From Nocardioides caeni (lineage in GTDB: Bacteria > Actinomycetota > Actinomycetes > Propionibacteriales > Nocardioidaceae): 64,000 nucleotides of DNA. Position numbers and translations under genes: made by a program. Within the stretch, counting starts at the first letter, position 1. Every line of letters starts with the position of its first letter. Of the stretch, positions 25,230 through 32,979 are shown one piece after another. Under the pieces are notes generated by a model, which was given only the letters and a program-made list of their open reading frames with translations, was not told where the DNA came from and made no database searches. Location: NCBI RefSeq assembly GCF_004912195.1, contig NZ_STGW01000001.1, positions 333,497-397,496 on the forward strand, written 5' to 3'.

Positions 25230-25236
25230 GTGCCAC

Positions 25237-25647
25237 GTGAACGACACGCCGGATCCGACCGTTGGACGGACCCCCTCGAACCCACCGCCGCTGACCGTCG
25301 CCGCGTCAGTGACGGCGGTGGAGGGCATCGTGCTGCTCATCCTCTCCGTGCTCGAGTTCGCCAGCATTTCGTCGGATCGGCGTGAGCTGGGGACCTCGGT
25401 GGCGGTGTTCTTCGCGATCTACGGCGTGGTGCTGCTGGCCGCCGCGTGGGGGCTGCACCGGGGGTCGGGGTGGGCACGCGGACCCGTGCTCCTCACCCAG
25501 CTCATCGTCCTCGGTCTGGCGTGGAACCTGAGGGACAACCTGGCGGTGGCCGGAGCGCTGGTGGTCTGTGCCGGCATCGCGCTCGCCGGCGTCATGCACC
25601 CCGACAGTGTCGCGGTCCTGGACCGCGACCCGACCCAGGACGACTAA
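25237..25647 (+). CDS. small integral membrane protein, unknown
   Basis: 136 residues with three to four hydrophobic segments: about 25-47, 57-76, 85-95 and 105-118. The N-terminus (MNDTPDPTVGRTPSNPPP) is polar and proline-rich. No catalytic motif or known family is recognised. The GTG start is supported by the -10 box. Convergent with the sigma factor gene that ends at 25677. Confidence 0.7.
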   Translation: MNDTPDPTVGRTPSNPPPLTVAASVTAVEGIVLLILSVLEFASISSDRRELGTSVAVFFAIYGVVLLAAAWGLHRGSGWARGPVLLTQLIVLGLAWNLRDNLAVAGALVVCAGIALAGVMHPDSVAVLDRDPTQDD

Positions 25648-25676
25648 GGCGGCCAGGCCGCCAGTCGATCGGGCGC

Positions 25677-26534
25677 TCAGCCCTCCTCGAGCGACTGCCG
25701 CAGCTGCTCGAGGGTCTTGGCCAGGAGTCGGGAGACGTGCATCTGGGACACGCCGATCTCCTCGGCGATCTGCGACTGGGTCATGTTCTTGAAGAAGCGC
25801 AGCAGGAGGATCTTCTTCTCCCGCGGCGGCAGCTGCTCGAGCAGTGGCTTGACCGACTCGCGGATCTCGACCTGCTCGAGCGACTCGTCGTCGATGCCGA
25901 TGGCGTCGAGCATGCTCTGCCCGGCGCCGCCGTCGGAGTCGTCGTCGGTGGCGTCGAGGGACAGCGTGGAGTAGGCGTTGCTCGACTCCAGACCCTCGAC
26001 GATCTCCTCCACCGAGCAGCCGATCGCCTCGGCGAGCTCGCGGGCGGTGGGGGAGCGGCCCAGTCGCTGGGTCAGCTCGGCGGTACTGGCGCTGATCTGC
26101 ATGCGCAGCTCCTGGAGCCGCCGCGGCACCCGGATCGCCCAGCCCTTGTCGCGGAAGTAGCGCTTGATCTCGCCGATGATCGTCGGCGTCGCGTAGGTGG
26201 AGAACTCGACGCCACGCTCGGTGTCGAAGCGGTCGACCGACTTGATCAGGCCGATCGTGCCGACCTGCACCAGGTCCTCATAGGGCTCGCCGCGGTTGCG
26301 GAAGCGTCGCGCACAGTGCTCGACGAGGGGATGGTGCAGGAGCAGGAGCGCGTCGCGCGGCTCCTTGCTCGAGAGGTTCTGGAAGCGGTCGCTGGCCGCC
26401 AGCTCGTCCTCGATCGCTCCCCGCTGCTCGGCCCAGGCGTCCGGGTCGCGCAACTGGAGGAAGAAGACGGCGCTGAGGCGTCGGGTCTCCTCGACGGACG
26501 GCCGTCCGCCGCCCCGAGACAGGTCGGTGGTCAT
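25677..26534 (-). CDS. SigB/SigF-family RNA polymerase sigma factor
   Basis: 285 residues with regions 2, 3 and 4. Region 2: PYEDLVQVGTIGLIKSVDRFDTERGVEFSTYATPTIIGEIKRYFRDKGW; region 3 follows RVPRRLQELR; region 4: LPPREKKILLLRFFKNMTQSQIAEEIGVSQMHVSRLLAKTLEQLR. This is the SigF/SigB stress-sporulation group. Its ATG overlaps the anti-sigma stop by four bases. No sequence matching the SigF consensus (GGTTT-N16-GGGTA) was found upstream, so autoregulation is not supported. Confidence 0.93.
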   Translation of the reverse strand: MTTDLSRGGGRPSVEETRRLSAVFFLQLRDPDAWAEQRGAIEDELAASDRFQNLSSKEPRDALLLLHHPLVEHCARRFRNRGEPYEDLVQVGTIGLIKSVDRFDTERGVEFSTYATPTIIGEIKRYFRDKGWAIRVPRRLQELRMQISASTAELTQRLGRSPTARELAEAIGCSVEEIVEGLESSNAYSTLSLDATDDDSDGGAGQSMLDAIGIDDESLEQVEIRESVKPLLEQLPPREKKILLLRFFKNMTQSQIAEEIGVSQMHVSRLLAKTLEQLRQSLEEG

Positions 26535-26950
26535 GACGAGAGCGACGTCCGGACGGTCAGGCGGACGGCGTAGCTCCCGGGGGAGCTGTCGATCACGGCA
26601 TCCGCGGTCAGGGTCGCCAGCACCTGCCACCCGAAGTTCTCGTAGTCCGGGGCTGACGGAGCGGCAGCGGCGGCCTGGATCGAGAGGGACATGCCCGTCT
26701 CGCCGAGCTCGAACTCGCAGTCGAGGTCAGCACCCTCGTCGGCCTCGTCGAGCACCATCGCCGCTGCCTCGGACACCGCGATCCGGAGGTCCTCGATGTC
26801 GTCCATCGTGAAGTCGAGCCGGGCCGCGAGGCCGGCGCTCAGGGTGCGCAGCACCGAGACGTAGGCGCCGTCGGCGGGAAGCCTCAGCCCGACGGTGTCC
26901 GGGCCGCTGCTCGTCGTGCCGGACGTGGGAAGGCTGCTCGTCTCGGACAT
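26531..26950 (-). CDS. anti-sigma factor of the RsbW/UsfX type
   Basis: 139 residues with a GHKL ATPase-like fold. The N-box region DDIEDLRIAVSEAAAMVLDEA has Met where active kinases have the Mg-binding Asn, a feature shared with mycobacterial UsfX, so it may bind but not hydrolyse ATP. FGWQVLATLTADAV lies where the ATP-lid/GLGL block ends. Coupled to the downstream sigma factor, which it presumably holds inactive; an anti-anti-sigma partner is not in the window. Ribosome site GACAGGAG precedes the ATG. Confidence 0.85.
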   Translation of the reverse strand: MSETSSLPTSGTTSSGPDTVGLRLPADGAYVSVLRTLSAGLAARLDFTMDDIEDLRIAVSEAAAMVLDEADEGADLDCEFELGETGMSLSIQAAAAAPSAPDYENFGWQVLATLTADAVIDSSPGSYAVRLTVRTSLSS

Positions 26951-27000
26951 TCCGCTCCTGTCGAGGGCAGGGGATCTGGTCGGGACGAGCCTACGACAAC

Positions 27001-27032
27001 GGCGGCCGCACTCCCTCGGGAGTGCGGCCGCC
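27001..27032 (-). terminator. strong hairpin terminator after secreted protein gene
   Basis: Perfect 15-bp stem, GGCGGCCGCACTCCC with its complement, around a two-base loop. It lies 21 bases past the stop of the minus-strand gene ending at 27053, and also insulates the sigma/anti-sigma operon. Confidence 0.85.
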
Positions 27033-27040
27033 GTCGCGGG

Positions 27041-27056
27041 TGGATCCCAGGCTCAG
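27041..27056. repeat. stop-codon-embedded palindrome, copy 3
   Basis: TGGATCCCAGGCTCAG; on the minus strand it starts CTGAGCCTGGGATCCA and carries the TGA of the secreted protein. A shorter member of the set at 9258 and 21977. Confidence 0.45.
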
Positions 27057-27781
27057 CCGAGGAAGCCCAGCAGGTCGAGCAGGTCGTCGAGCTCCGAGCC
27101 GCCCAGCAGCGAGCCGAGGCCGAGGCCGTTCAGCAGCCCGGAGATCAGGTCGAGCAGGCCGAGGTCGTCGAGGACGGTCTCAATGACCTCGAGCAGGTCC
27201 TGCGGGTCGGGCGCGGTGCCGGTCGAGATCAGGTTGCACAGGGCCTGGGCCTCGGGCACCTGGGCGCAGAGCAGCGACAGCGGGTTGGCGGTCGTGCCGC
27301 CGGTGGGCAGCAGGGACGCGAGACCGTCGCAGATCGTCTGCGGGAGCCCGGCGTCGCACAGCGTCTGGATCGGGCTGGAGGTCGGCGAGGTGTCCGGGCC
27401 ACCGTTGTTGCGGCAGTTGCTCAGGTTGCGCTTGGCGCGGACCACGCGGTTCTTGGAGACCCGGACGTCGCGACGCTCCGCGGCGACGCGGTTCTTGGCG
27501 CGGACGACCCGCGTGTGGGCGGCGCGCTTGGCCTTGCGGCCAGTCGCCTTCCGCTCGGCCCGCACGGCGTTGGCGTGGACGCGCTGGGCGCGACGCTGCT
27601 GGCTCACCTGGCGGTTGTAGTTGCGGCGGGCGACGGCCACGGCCGACGCCTGGTTGGTGCAGTCGCCGGCCTTTGCGGCAGGAGCGGCGGCGGGGGCGGC
27701 GCTGGACGCCGAGGCCGAGGTGAGGCCGAGCCCCAGGGCCAGGGCCAGGACGACGAGAATCTTGATGACGGCGCGATGCAT
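27053..27781 (-). CDS. secreted two-part protein, basic then hydrophobic
   Basis: 242 residues starting MHRAVIKILVVLALALGLGL, a signal peptide expected to be cut near ASA. The mature first half (about 45-125) is a long helical, strongly basic stretch with repeated RxxxR and VVRAKNRV units, likely coiled coil; a Cys pair brackets it. The second half is poor in charge, with Cys at CDAGLPQTICDG and CAQ...CNL, and ends in repeated GLLNGLGLGSLLGG and LDDLLDLLGFLG. No known family. Could bind nucleic acid, polyanions or cell wall; that is speculation. Confidence 0.7.
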   Translation of the reverse strand: MHRAVIKILVVLALALGLGLTSASASSAAPAAAPAAKAGDCTNQASAVAVARRNYNRQVSQQRRAQRVHANAVRAERKATGRKAKRAAHTRVVRAKNRVAAERRDVRVSKNRVVRAKRNLSNCRNNGGPDTSPTSSPIQTLCDAGLPQTICDGLASLLPTGGTTANPLSLLCAQVPEAQALCNLISTGTAPDPQDLLEVIETVLDDLGLLDLISGLLNGLGLGSLLGGSELDDLLDLLGFLG

Positions 27782-27906
27782 CGCGGGGTGTCTCCCTCCG
27801 GGTTGGGTCGGCGGGGGGCACAGGTGTCCCGCCGCCAGTGGTCGGCCGGGCATCCAGGGGGTGCGCGCCCGGCGTACGACGGGACCTTCGGCCCGCCCGC
27901 GGGAAA

Positions 27907-27946
27907 TCGAAGGAGCCGCCCACCGATCGGTGGACGGCTCCTTCGA
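27907..27946 (-). terminator. terminator of sodN region
   Basis: TCGAAGGAGCCG pairs with CGGCTCCTTCGA (12 bp), and the loop holds a further 14-bp palindrome CCACCGATCGGTGG. It lies about 20 bases beyond what appears to be the original end of sodN (27968) but 137 bases beyond the present stop. Confidence 0.75.
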
Positions 27947-27973
27947 ACTCGAGACGTTGGTCCCGGGTCAGGC

Positions 27974-28092
27974 CTTCTTGGTGTGCGCTCGCTGCGCTCG
28001 CGCGACTCAGGCGCTCGCCGCAAGCCGTCGAACCCGCCCGAGTGCGGCCTTCGGCCGGTGGGGGCGGCCTCGACGGCTCGGGCTCACTTCTT
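27974..28092. repeat. REP-like insertion at the end of sodN
   Basis: About 113 bp rich in GCGAGCGC/GCGCTCGC motifs and with AGCCGTCGA opposed to TCGACGGCT, so it can fold. It is bordered by direct AAGAAG repeats (minus strand). Beyond it the minus strand reads AAG AAG GCC TGA, the usual KKA-stop end of nickel superoxide dismutases, suggesting that the element split the last codons. Confidence 0.45.
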
Positions 28093-28494
28093 CGTCTCCC
28101 AGAAGATCTCGGCGATCTCGTCGATCTTCGCGAGCAGCTGGTCGGCGACCGCGGCGTCCATCGTGCCCTTGGTGCCGGTGGCGCCCGCGAGCTTGGTGGC
28201 CTCGTTCACCAGCGTGTGCAGCTGGGGGTACTTCTCGAAGTGCGGGGGCTTGAAGTAGTCGGTCCACAGCACCCACAGGTGGTGCTTGACCAGCTCGGAG
28301 CGCTGCTCCTTGATGAGGACCGCGCGGGTGCGGAAGTCGGGGTCGTCGCTGTCGTTCGCCTTGGCGATGACGGCCTTGATGGACTCCGCCTCGATGCGAG
28401 CCTGGGCGGGGTCGTAGACACCGCAGGGCAGGTCGCAGTGGGCGGAGACCTCGACGGTGGGGGCGAGAAGGGCGTTGCGGAGACGCGAGAACAT
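28084..28494 (-). CDS. sodN: nickel superoxide dismutase
   Basis: 136 residues: an 18-residue leader (MFSRLRNALLAP...SA) removed to expose HCDLPCGVYDP, whose His1, Cys2 and Cys6 make the nickel hook. The four-helix bundle follows, with IKEQRSELVKHHLWVLWTDYFKPPHFEKYP and the C-terminal EIFWETKK. Mature length of 118 is normal. It detoxifies superoxide in the cytosol. Start is the ATG of MFSR, with AGGAGAGG upstream. The final Ala seen in relatives is missing because of the repeat insertion. Divergent from sodX. Confidence 0.97.
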   Translation of the reverse strand: MFSRLRNALLAPTVEVSAHCDLPCGVYDPAQARIEAESIKAVIAKANDSDDPDFRTRAVLIKEQRSELVKHHLWVLWTDYFKPPHFEKYPQLHTLVNEATKLAGATGTKGTMDAAVADQLLAKIDEIAEIFWETKK

Positions 28495-28575
28495 GAGGGT
28501 CCTCTCCTTCATATCGACGGTGTGTTCGGCGGGAACCAACCTTGGAAAAATCCTTGCCCTGCGACACTACTCGGC

Positions 28576-28908
28576 ATGGAGGAGCCCGCAACGACCGGTC
28601 GCGAGTCGGGCCGCCGGATGGGTGTCGCGCTCGTGCGCGGCGAGTCGATGCGCCCGACCCTCGGGCCCGGTGACCGGCTCCTCGTCCTCTACGGCGTCGT
28701 GCCGCGCGCAGGACAGGTCGTGCTCGCCCGGTTCCCCGACGGCGTGCTGGTCATCAAGCGCGCCGAGGAACGTCGTACGACGGGCTGGTGGCTGCGGGGC
28801 GACAACCCCCATGCCGGCGTCGACTCCCGGCACCGCGGGGCGATCCCGGACGAGGACGTGGTCGGCGTCGTCCGGGCCAGGCTGTGGCCGCGCCCCCGGC
28901 TCCTGTGA
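28576..28908 (+). CDS. sodX: nickel SOD maturation peptidase SodX
   Basis: 110 residues, S26-type signal-peptidase fold. Catalytic Ser in RGESMRPTLGPGDRLLVLYG and Lys in DGVLVIKRAEERR. SodX removes the SodN leader before nickel insertion; the divergent placement 81 bases from sodN is the standard arrangement. No membrane anchor, which agrees with a cytosolic processing role. Start is the ATG at 28576, very close to the presumed promoter, so possibly leaderless. Confidence 0.92.
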   Translation: MEEPATTGRESGRRMGVALVRGESMRPTLGPGDRLLVLYGVVPRAGQVVLARFPDGVLVIKRAEERRTTGWWLRGDNPHAGVDSRHRGAIPDEDVVGVVRARLWPRPRLL

Positions 28909-28966
28909 TCCTCGTCATCCGGACGGCCGCCCGGTCCGCCCGGCGCATGTGGGAGCATTGATCCTC

Positions 28967-30154
28967 GTGGCTGCTGATGTCCCTTCCTCCCACCCGCGTG
29001 CGGGCGAGCCGGTTTTCGACCTGCACCTCGGCGGCAAGATGGCCACCGTCGCCACCTCGGACGTGAGCACGAAGGACCAGCTCTCCCTCGCCTACACCCC
29101 TGGCGTCGCCGAGGTCTGCGAGGCCATCGCCGCCGACCCGACGATGTCGCGCCACTACACGTGGGTCCCCAACACCGTCGCGATCGTGACCGACGGCACC
29201 GCCGTGCTCGGCCTGGGCGACATCGGCCCGGACGCCGCCATGCCGGTGATGGAGGGCAAGGCCGTCCTCTTCAAGCAGTTCGGTGGCGTCGACGGCGTCC
29301 CGATCTGCCTCGCGACGACCGACGTCGAGGAGATCATCGAGACGGTCGTGCGCCTCGCGCCCAGCTTCGGCGGCATCAACCTGGAGGACATCTCGGCGCC
29401 GCGCTGCTTCGAGATCGAGGACCGTCTCAAGGCTGCCCTCGACATCCCCGTCTTCCACGACGACCAGCACGGTACGGCGGTCGTCACCCTCGCCGCGCTC
29501 GTCAACGCGCTGCGCCTGACCGGGCGCACGGCCGAGTCGACCCGGGTCGTCATCTCCGGCGCTGGCGCGGCCGGCGTCGCCATCGCGAAGATCCTCCTCG
29601 CCGCTGGGGTCAAGGACATCGCCGTGACCGACCGCAAGGGTGTCGTCTCCTCGGACCGCACCGACCTGACGCCGTCGAAGAAGGCGCTGGCGGAGCTGAC
29701 GGCCGACCAGTGTGGTCGCCGCGGCACGCTCGCGGAGGCGTTCGACGGCGCCGACGTCTACATCGGCGTCTCGGGCGGCACCGTGCCCGAGGAGGTCGTG
29801 GCGACCATGGCGGAGGACGCCATCATCTTCGCGATGGCCAACCCCAACCCCGAGGTCCACCCCGACGTGGCGCACCGCCACGCGCGGATCGTCGCCACCG
29901 GCCGCTCCGACTTCCCCAACCAGATCAACAACGTGCTCGCCTTCCCCGGCATCTTCCGCGGCGCGTTCGACGTCCACGCCAGCGCGATCACGGAGTCGAT
30001 GAAGGTCGCCGCCGCCGACGCCCTCGCCGCGCTCGTGGGCGACGACCTCGCGGAGGACTTCGTGATCCCCTCGCCGTTCGACCCGCGGGTCGGTCCGGCG
30101 GTGGCCGCAGCGGTCGCCGAGGCAGCTCGCCGCGACGGCGTCGCCCGCACCTGA
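28967..30154 (+). CDS. NAD(P)-dependent malic enzyme
   Basis: 395 residues; oxidative decarboxylation of malate to pyruvate. Short bacterial form without the C-terminal phosphotransacetylase domain. LSLAYTPGVAEVCEAI (Tyr), GDIGPDAAMPVMEGKAVLFKQFGG (catalytic Lys), INLEDISAPRCFEIE, VFHDDQHGTAVVTLAALVNAL (metal Asp), and Rossmann VVISGAGAAGVAIAKIL with NPNPEVHPD. GTG start by comparison with the family start; a TTG nine bases earlier is less likely. No linked genes. Confidence 0.95.
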   Translation: MAADVPSSHPRAGEPVFDLHLGGKMATVATSDVSTKDQLSLAYTPGVAEVCEAIAADPTMSRHYTWVPNTVAIVTDGTAVLGLGDIGPDAAMPVMEGKAVLFKQFGGVDGVPICLATTDVEEIIETVVRLAPSFGGINLEDISAPRCFEIEDRLKAALDIPVFHDDQHGTAVVTLAALVNALRLTGRTAESTRVVISGAGAAGVAIAKILLAAGVKDIAVTDRKGVVSSDRTDLTPSKKALAELTADQCGRRGTLAEAFDGADVYIGVSGGTVPEEVVATMAEDAIIFAMANPNPEVHPDVAHRHARIVATGRSDFPNQINNVLAFPGIFRGAFDVHASAITESMKVAAADALAALVGDDLAEDFVIPSPFDPRVGPAVAAAVAEAARRDGVART

Positions 30155-30234
30155 TCCCGGGCTCGAACCGGCACCGATCCCGCGCGCGACGCCGATCACG
30201 CTGGACGCGGCAGCGGCCGCACCCGGTCCCGGAC

Positions 30235-30240
30235 TAGGGT
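30235..30240 (+). promoter_or_regulatory. -10 box of MDR dehydrogenase gene
   Basis: TAGGGT, 7 bases before the GTG at 30248; leaderless geometry. Confidence 0.45.
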
Positions 30241-30247
30241 CGGACCC

Positions 30248-31222
30248 GTGTTCGCTGTCTACGCCGACTCCTTCGCCAACTCCGCCTCCGACCCCCTGAC
30301 CGGCCTCGTCGTCGGTGAGCGTCCCGACCCGGTCGTGCCCGAGGGGTGGACCACGGTCACCGTCAAGGCGGCCTCCCTCAACCACCACGACCTGTGGTCG
30401 CTGCGCGGCGTGGGCCTCAAGGCCGAGGCATTGCCGATGATCCTCGGCTGCGACGCGGCCGGCATCGACGCCGACGGCAACGAGGTCGTCGTCCACTCGG
30501 TCATCTCCGACCCCGACTGGCGAGGTGACGAGACACTGGACCCACGGCGCTCGCTGCTCTCCGAGCGCTTCCAGGGGACGCTGGCCGACCAGGTCGTCGT
30601 CCCGAAGGGCAACGTGATCCCCAAGCCGGCGTCGTTGTCCTTCGAGGAGGCCGCCTGCCTGCCGACCGCCTGGCTGACGGCCTATCGGATGCTGTTCGTC
30701 CAGGGTGACCTCAAGGCCGGCGAGACCGTGCTGGTCCAGGGCGCCGGCGGTGGCGTCGCCACCGCGCTGATCGCGCTGGCGCGGGCCGGGGGCCTGCGGG
30801 TGTTCGCCACCAGTCGTGACGAGGCCAAGCGGGCCAAGGCGCTCGAGCTCGGTGCCCACGAGGTCTTCGAGTCCGGCGCGCGACTCCCCGTCAAGGTCGA
30901 CGCGGTGATGGAGACGGTCGGTCGGGCGACGTGGTCCCACTCGATCCGGGCGCTGCGGCCAGGAGGCAGGATCGTCATCTCGGGCACCACCTCGGGGCCC
31001 AACGTCGACGACGCCGAGCTCACCCGGATCTTCTTCCTGCAGCTGAGCGTGGTCGGGTCGACGATGGGCAGCCGTGCCGAGCTCGCCCACCTCGTCACCA
31101 TGCTCGACGCCACGGGCCTGCGGCCCGTGATCGACCGGGTGCTGCCGATGACCGAGGCCCGCGCGGGCTTCGCCGCGATGGCCGAGGGCGACATCTTCGG
31201 CAAGGTCGTCTTCACCCGCTGA
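30248..31222 (+). CDS. medium-chain dehydrogenase/reductase, quinone-oxidoreductase-like
   Basis: 324 residues. GroES-like domain with VKAASLNHHDLWSLRG and ILGCDAAGIDADGNEV, then Rossmann VLVQGAGGGVATALIALARAGG. No structural-zinc cysteine cluster is present, placing it with zinc-independent quinone or enoyl reductases. Starts directly downstream of a -10 box. Substrate unknown. Single gene between malic enzyme and the efflux pump. Confidence 0.9.
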   Translation: MFAVYADSFANSASDPLTGLVVGERPDPVVPEGWTTVTVKAASLNHHDLWSLRGVGLKAEALPMILGCDAAGIDADGNEVVVHSVISDPDWRGDETLDPRRSLLSERFQGTLADQVVVPKGNVIPKPASLSFEEAACLPTAWLTAYRMLFVQGDLKAGETVLVQGAGGGVATALIALARAGGLRVFATSRDEAKRAKALELGAHEVFESGARLPVKVDAVMETVGRATWSHSIRALRPGGRIVISGTTSGPNVDDAELTRIFFLQLSVVGSTMGSRAELAHLVTMLDATGLRPVIDRVLPMTEARAGFAAMAEGDIFGKVVFTR

Positions 31223-31335
31223 GGATTTAAACGATTGGCGGGAATGCCGCTGGGTCCGGGATCATTGTGGTCTCCACCGGCGTGTGCGGTTCACCGATGA
31301 GTTTTCCTCGCCGCCGGTGTCGAAACGAGGACGGT

Positions 31336-31350
31336 CTGTTCGTCGAACAG
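31336..31350. promoter_or_regulatory. inverted repeat upstream of DHA2 transporter
   Basis: CTGTTCG and CGAACAG around a single T, 85 bases before the transporter start. Size and symmetry suit a regulator operator, but no regulator gene adjoins the pump and no clear -35/-10 overlaps it. Confidence 0.35.
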
Positions 31351-31434
31351 TTGAAGCGACGGCCCTCCCGTTCTGCACCACCGACAGTGGTCGGCCACCG
31401 CTGACCCCTGCCAGCCCTACCGAGAGGACCTCTC

Positions 31435-32928
31435 ATGACTGCGCCCATCGAACCCGCCCCGCCGGTGGCGACCGGCGACCTCGCGGAGTTCGAGGAGGAC
31501 CTTGCCTCACCTGCTGTGCCTGCTGGTCGTACGCCGCTCGTGATCAAGCTCCTCGTCGCCGCCACCTTCGTGGTGATCCTCAACGAGACCACCCTCGTCA
31601 ATGCCGTGCCCCGCCTGATGGAGGACTTCCGGATCAGCGAGACCACGGCCCAGTGGTCCCTGACCGTCTTCATGCTGACGATGGCGGCGGTCATCCCGAT
31701 CACGGGATGGTTCCTCCAGCGGGTCAGCACCCGCACGGCCTATGCGACGGCGATGTCGACGTTCGTCGCCGGCACTCTCGTGGCCGCGGTCGCGCCGACG
31801 TTCGGTGTCCTGCTCGTCGGCCGGGTCATCCAGGCCGGCGGCACTGCCGTGATGATGCCGCTGCTCATGACGACGCTGATGACGGTCGTCGCCACGGAGG
31901 ACCGTGGTCGCGTCATGGGCCAGGTCACCCTCGCGATGTCCTGCGCGCCCGCCCTCGGTCCGGCGGTCTCCGGGATCCTGCTGCACTTCGGCTCGTGGCG
32001 GTTGATCTTCGTCGTGATGCTGCCGATCGCGGTCCTCGTCGGGCTGTTCGGCTTCCGGCAGCTGGAGAACGTCGGCGAGACCACCAAGAGCCCGGTGAGC
32101 TGGCTGAGCGTCGTGCTGGCCGCCGGTGGCTTCAGCACGTTCGTCTACGGCCTCAGCAAGGTCGGCAACGGTGCGTGGACGGAGCCGGCGCTGCTGATCG
32201 GCGGCGGTGTCGTGCTCGTCGCGGCGTTCGCGCTCTACCAGCTGCGCCTGCAGCGCTCGGACACCCCGCTGATGGACCTGCGGACCCTGAAGCACCGCAA
32301 CTTCGCGGTGTCCCTCGTGCTGATGTCGGCCGGCTTCATGGCCTTCCTCGGCTCGATGCTCCTGCTGCCGCTCTACTTCCAGAACCTGCGGGGGCTCACC
32401 GAGCTGCAGACCGGCCTGCTCGTGATGCCGGGCGGCCTCGCCATGGGCCTGCTGGGCCCGCAGGTCGGCAAGGTCTACGACCGCATCGGCGCCCGCCCGC
32501 TCGTCATCCCGGGCTCGGTGGTGATGGTGGCGCTGCTGTTCGCCCTGAGCCGGATCGGCGCCGAGACGCCGTACGCCCTGCTCGTCGTGCTGCACGTCGC
32601 GCTGATGGCGAGCCTGGCGACGGTCTTCACGCCGGTCTTCACCATCGGCCTCGGTGACCTCGAGCCGCAACTCTACTCCCACGGCAGCTCGCTGCTGGGC
32701 ACGCTGCAGCAGGTGGCTGGAGCCATCGGCACGGCGCTGCTGATCGTCATCATGACCAACCGCAGCGAGCACCTCGCCGAGCGCGGCAGCTCTGACGGAG
32801 AGGCGTTCATGGGGGGCCTGCAGTGGGCGTTCGCCGCCGGCGCGACGATCGGGCTCGTGGTGGTCGCGATGTCGCTGCTGCTGCCTCCGAAGGCCGACGC
32901 CCCGGCCGGCGCGCACGGCGGTCACTGA
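31435..32928 (+). CDS. DHA2-family (EmrB/QacA) MFS drug transporter
   Basis: 497 residues, about 14 membrane helices after a 35-residue acidic N-terminus. Motif A/C equivalents are visible: ETTLVNAVPRLMEDF and QWSLTVFMLTMAAVIPITGWF in helices 1-2, GRVIQAGGTAVMMPLLMTTLM, and GPAVSGILL (motif C of drug:H+ antiporters). Ribosome site GAGAGGACC before the ATG. It should export hydrophobic compounds with proton antiport. A 212-bp leader holds an inverted repeat. Confidence 0.93.
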   Translation: MTAPIEPAPPVATGDLAEFEEDLASPAVPAGRTPLVIKLLVAATFVVILNETTLVNAVPRLMEDFRISETTAQWSLTVFMLTMAAVIPITGWFLQRVSTRTAYATAMSTFVAGTLVAAVAPTFGVLLVGRVIQAGGTAVMMPLLMTTLMTVVATEDRGRVMGQVTLAMSCAPALGPAVSGILLHFGSWRLIFVVMLPIAVLVGLFGFRQLENVGETTKSPVSWLSVVLAAGGFSTFVYGLSKVGNGAWTEPALLIGGGVVLVAAFALYQLRLQRSDTPLMDLRTLKHRNFAVSLVLMSAGFMAFLGSMLLLPLYFQNLRGLTELQTGLLVMPGGLAMGLLGPQVGKVYDRIGARPLVIPGSVVMVALLFALSRIGAETPYALLVVLHVALMASLATVFTPVFTIGLGDLEPQLYSHGSSLLGTLQQVAGAIGTALLIVIMTNRSEHLAERGSSDGEAFMGGLQWAFAAGATIGLVVVAMSLLLPPKADAPAGAHGGH

Positions 32929-32944
32929 CGGAGGACGCGTCGTC

Positions 32945-32970
32945 GGTCCCTCACGATCCGGTGAGGGACC
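32945..32970. terminator. bidirectional terminator
   Basis: GGTCCCTCAC and GTGAGGGACC form a perfect 10-bp stem around a 6-base loop, between the convergent transporter and hydrolase genes. Confidence 0.82.
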
Positions 32971-32979
32971 GGCGGCCCT

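Noticed and set aside
26951..27000. A SigF-dependent promoter ahead of the anti-sigma/sigma pair
   Set aside because: No GGTTT-N16-GGGTA or close variant is present upstream of 26950 on the minus strand.
28754..31090. A 778-codon minus-strand frame opposite malic enzyme and the MDR dehydrogenase
   Set aside because: Antisense shadow with low-complexity Arg/Gly/Asp composition; both plus-strand genes are full-length with catalytic motifs.
31240..31266. A second SigR-type promoter (GGGAAT-N18-ATT) before the DHA2 transporter
   Set aside because: The second element is ATT rather than GTT and it lies about 170 bases from the gene; too weak alone.
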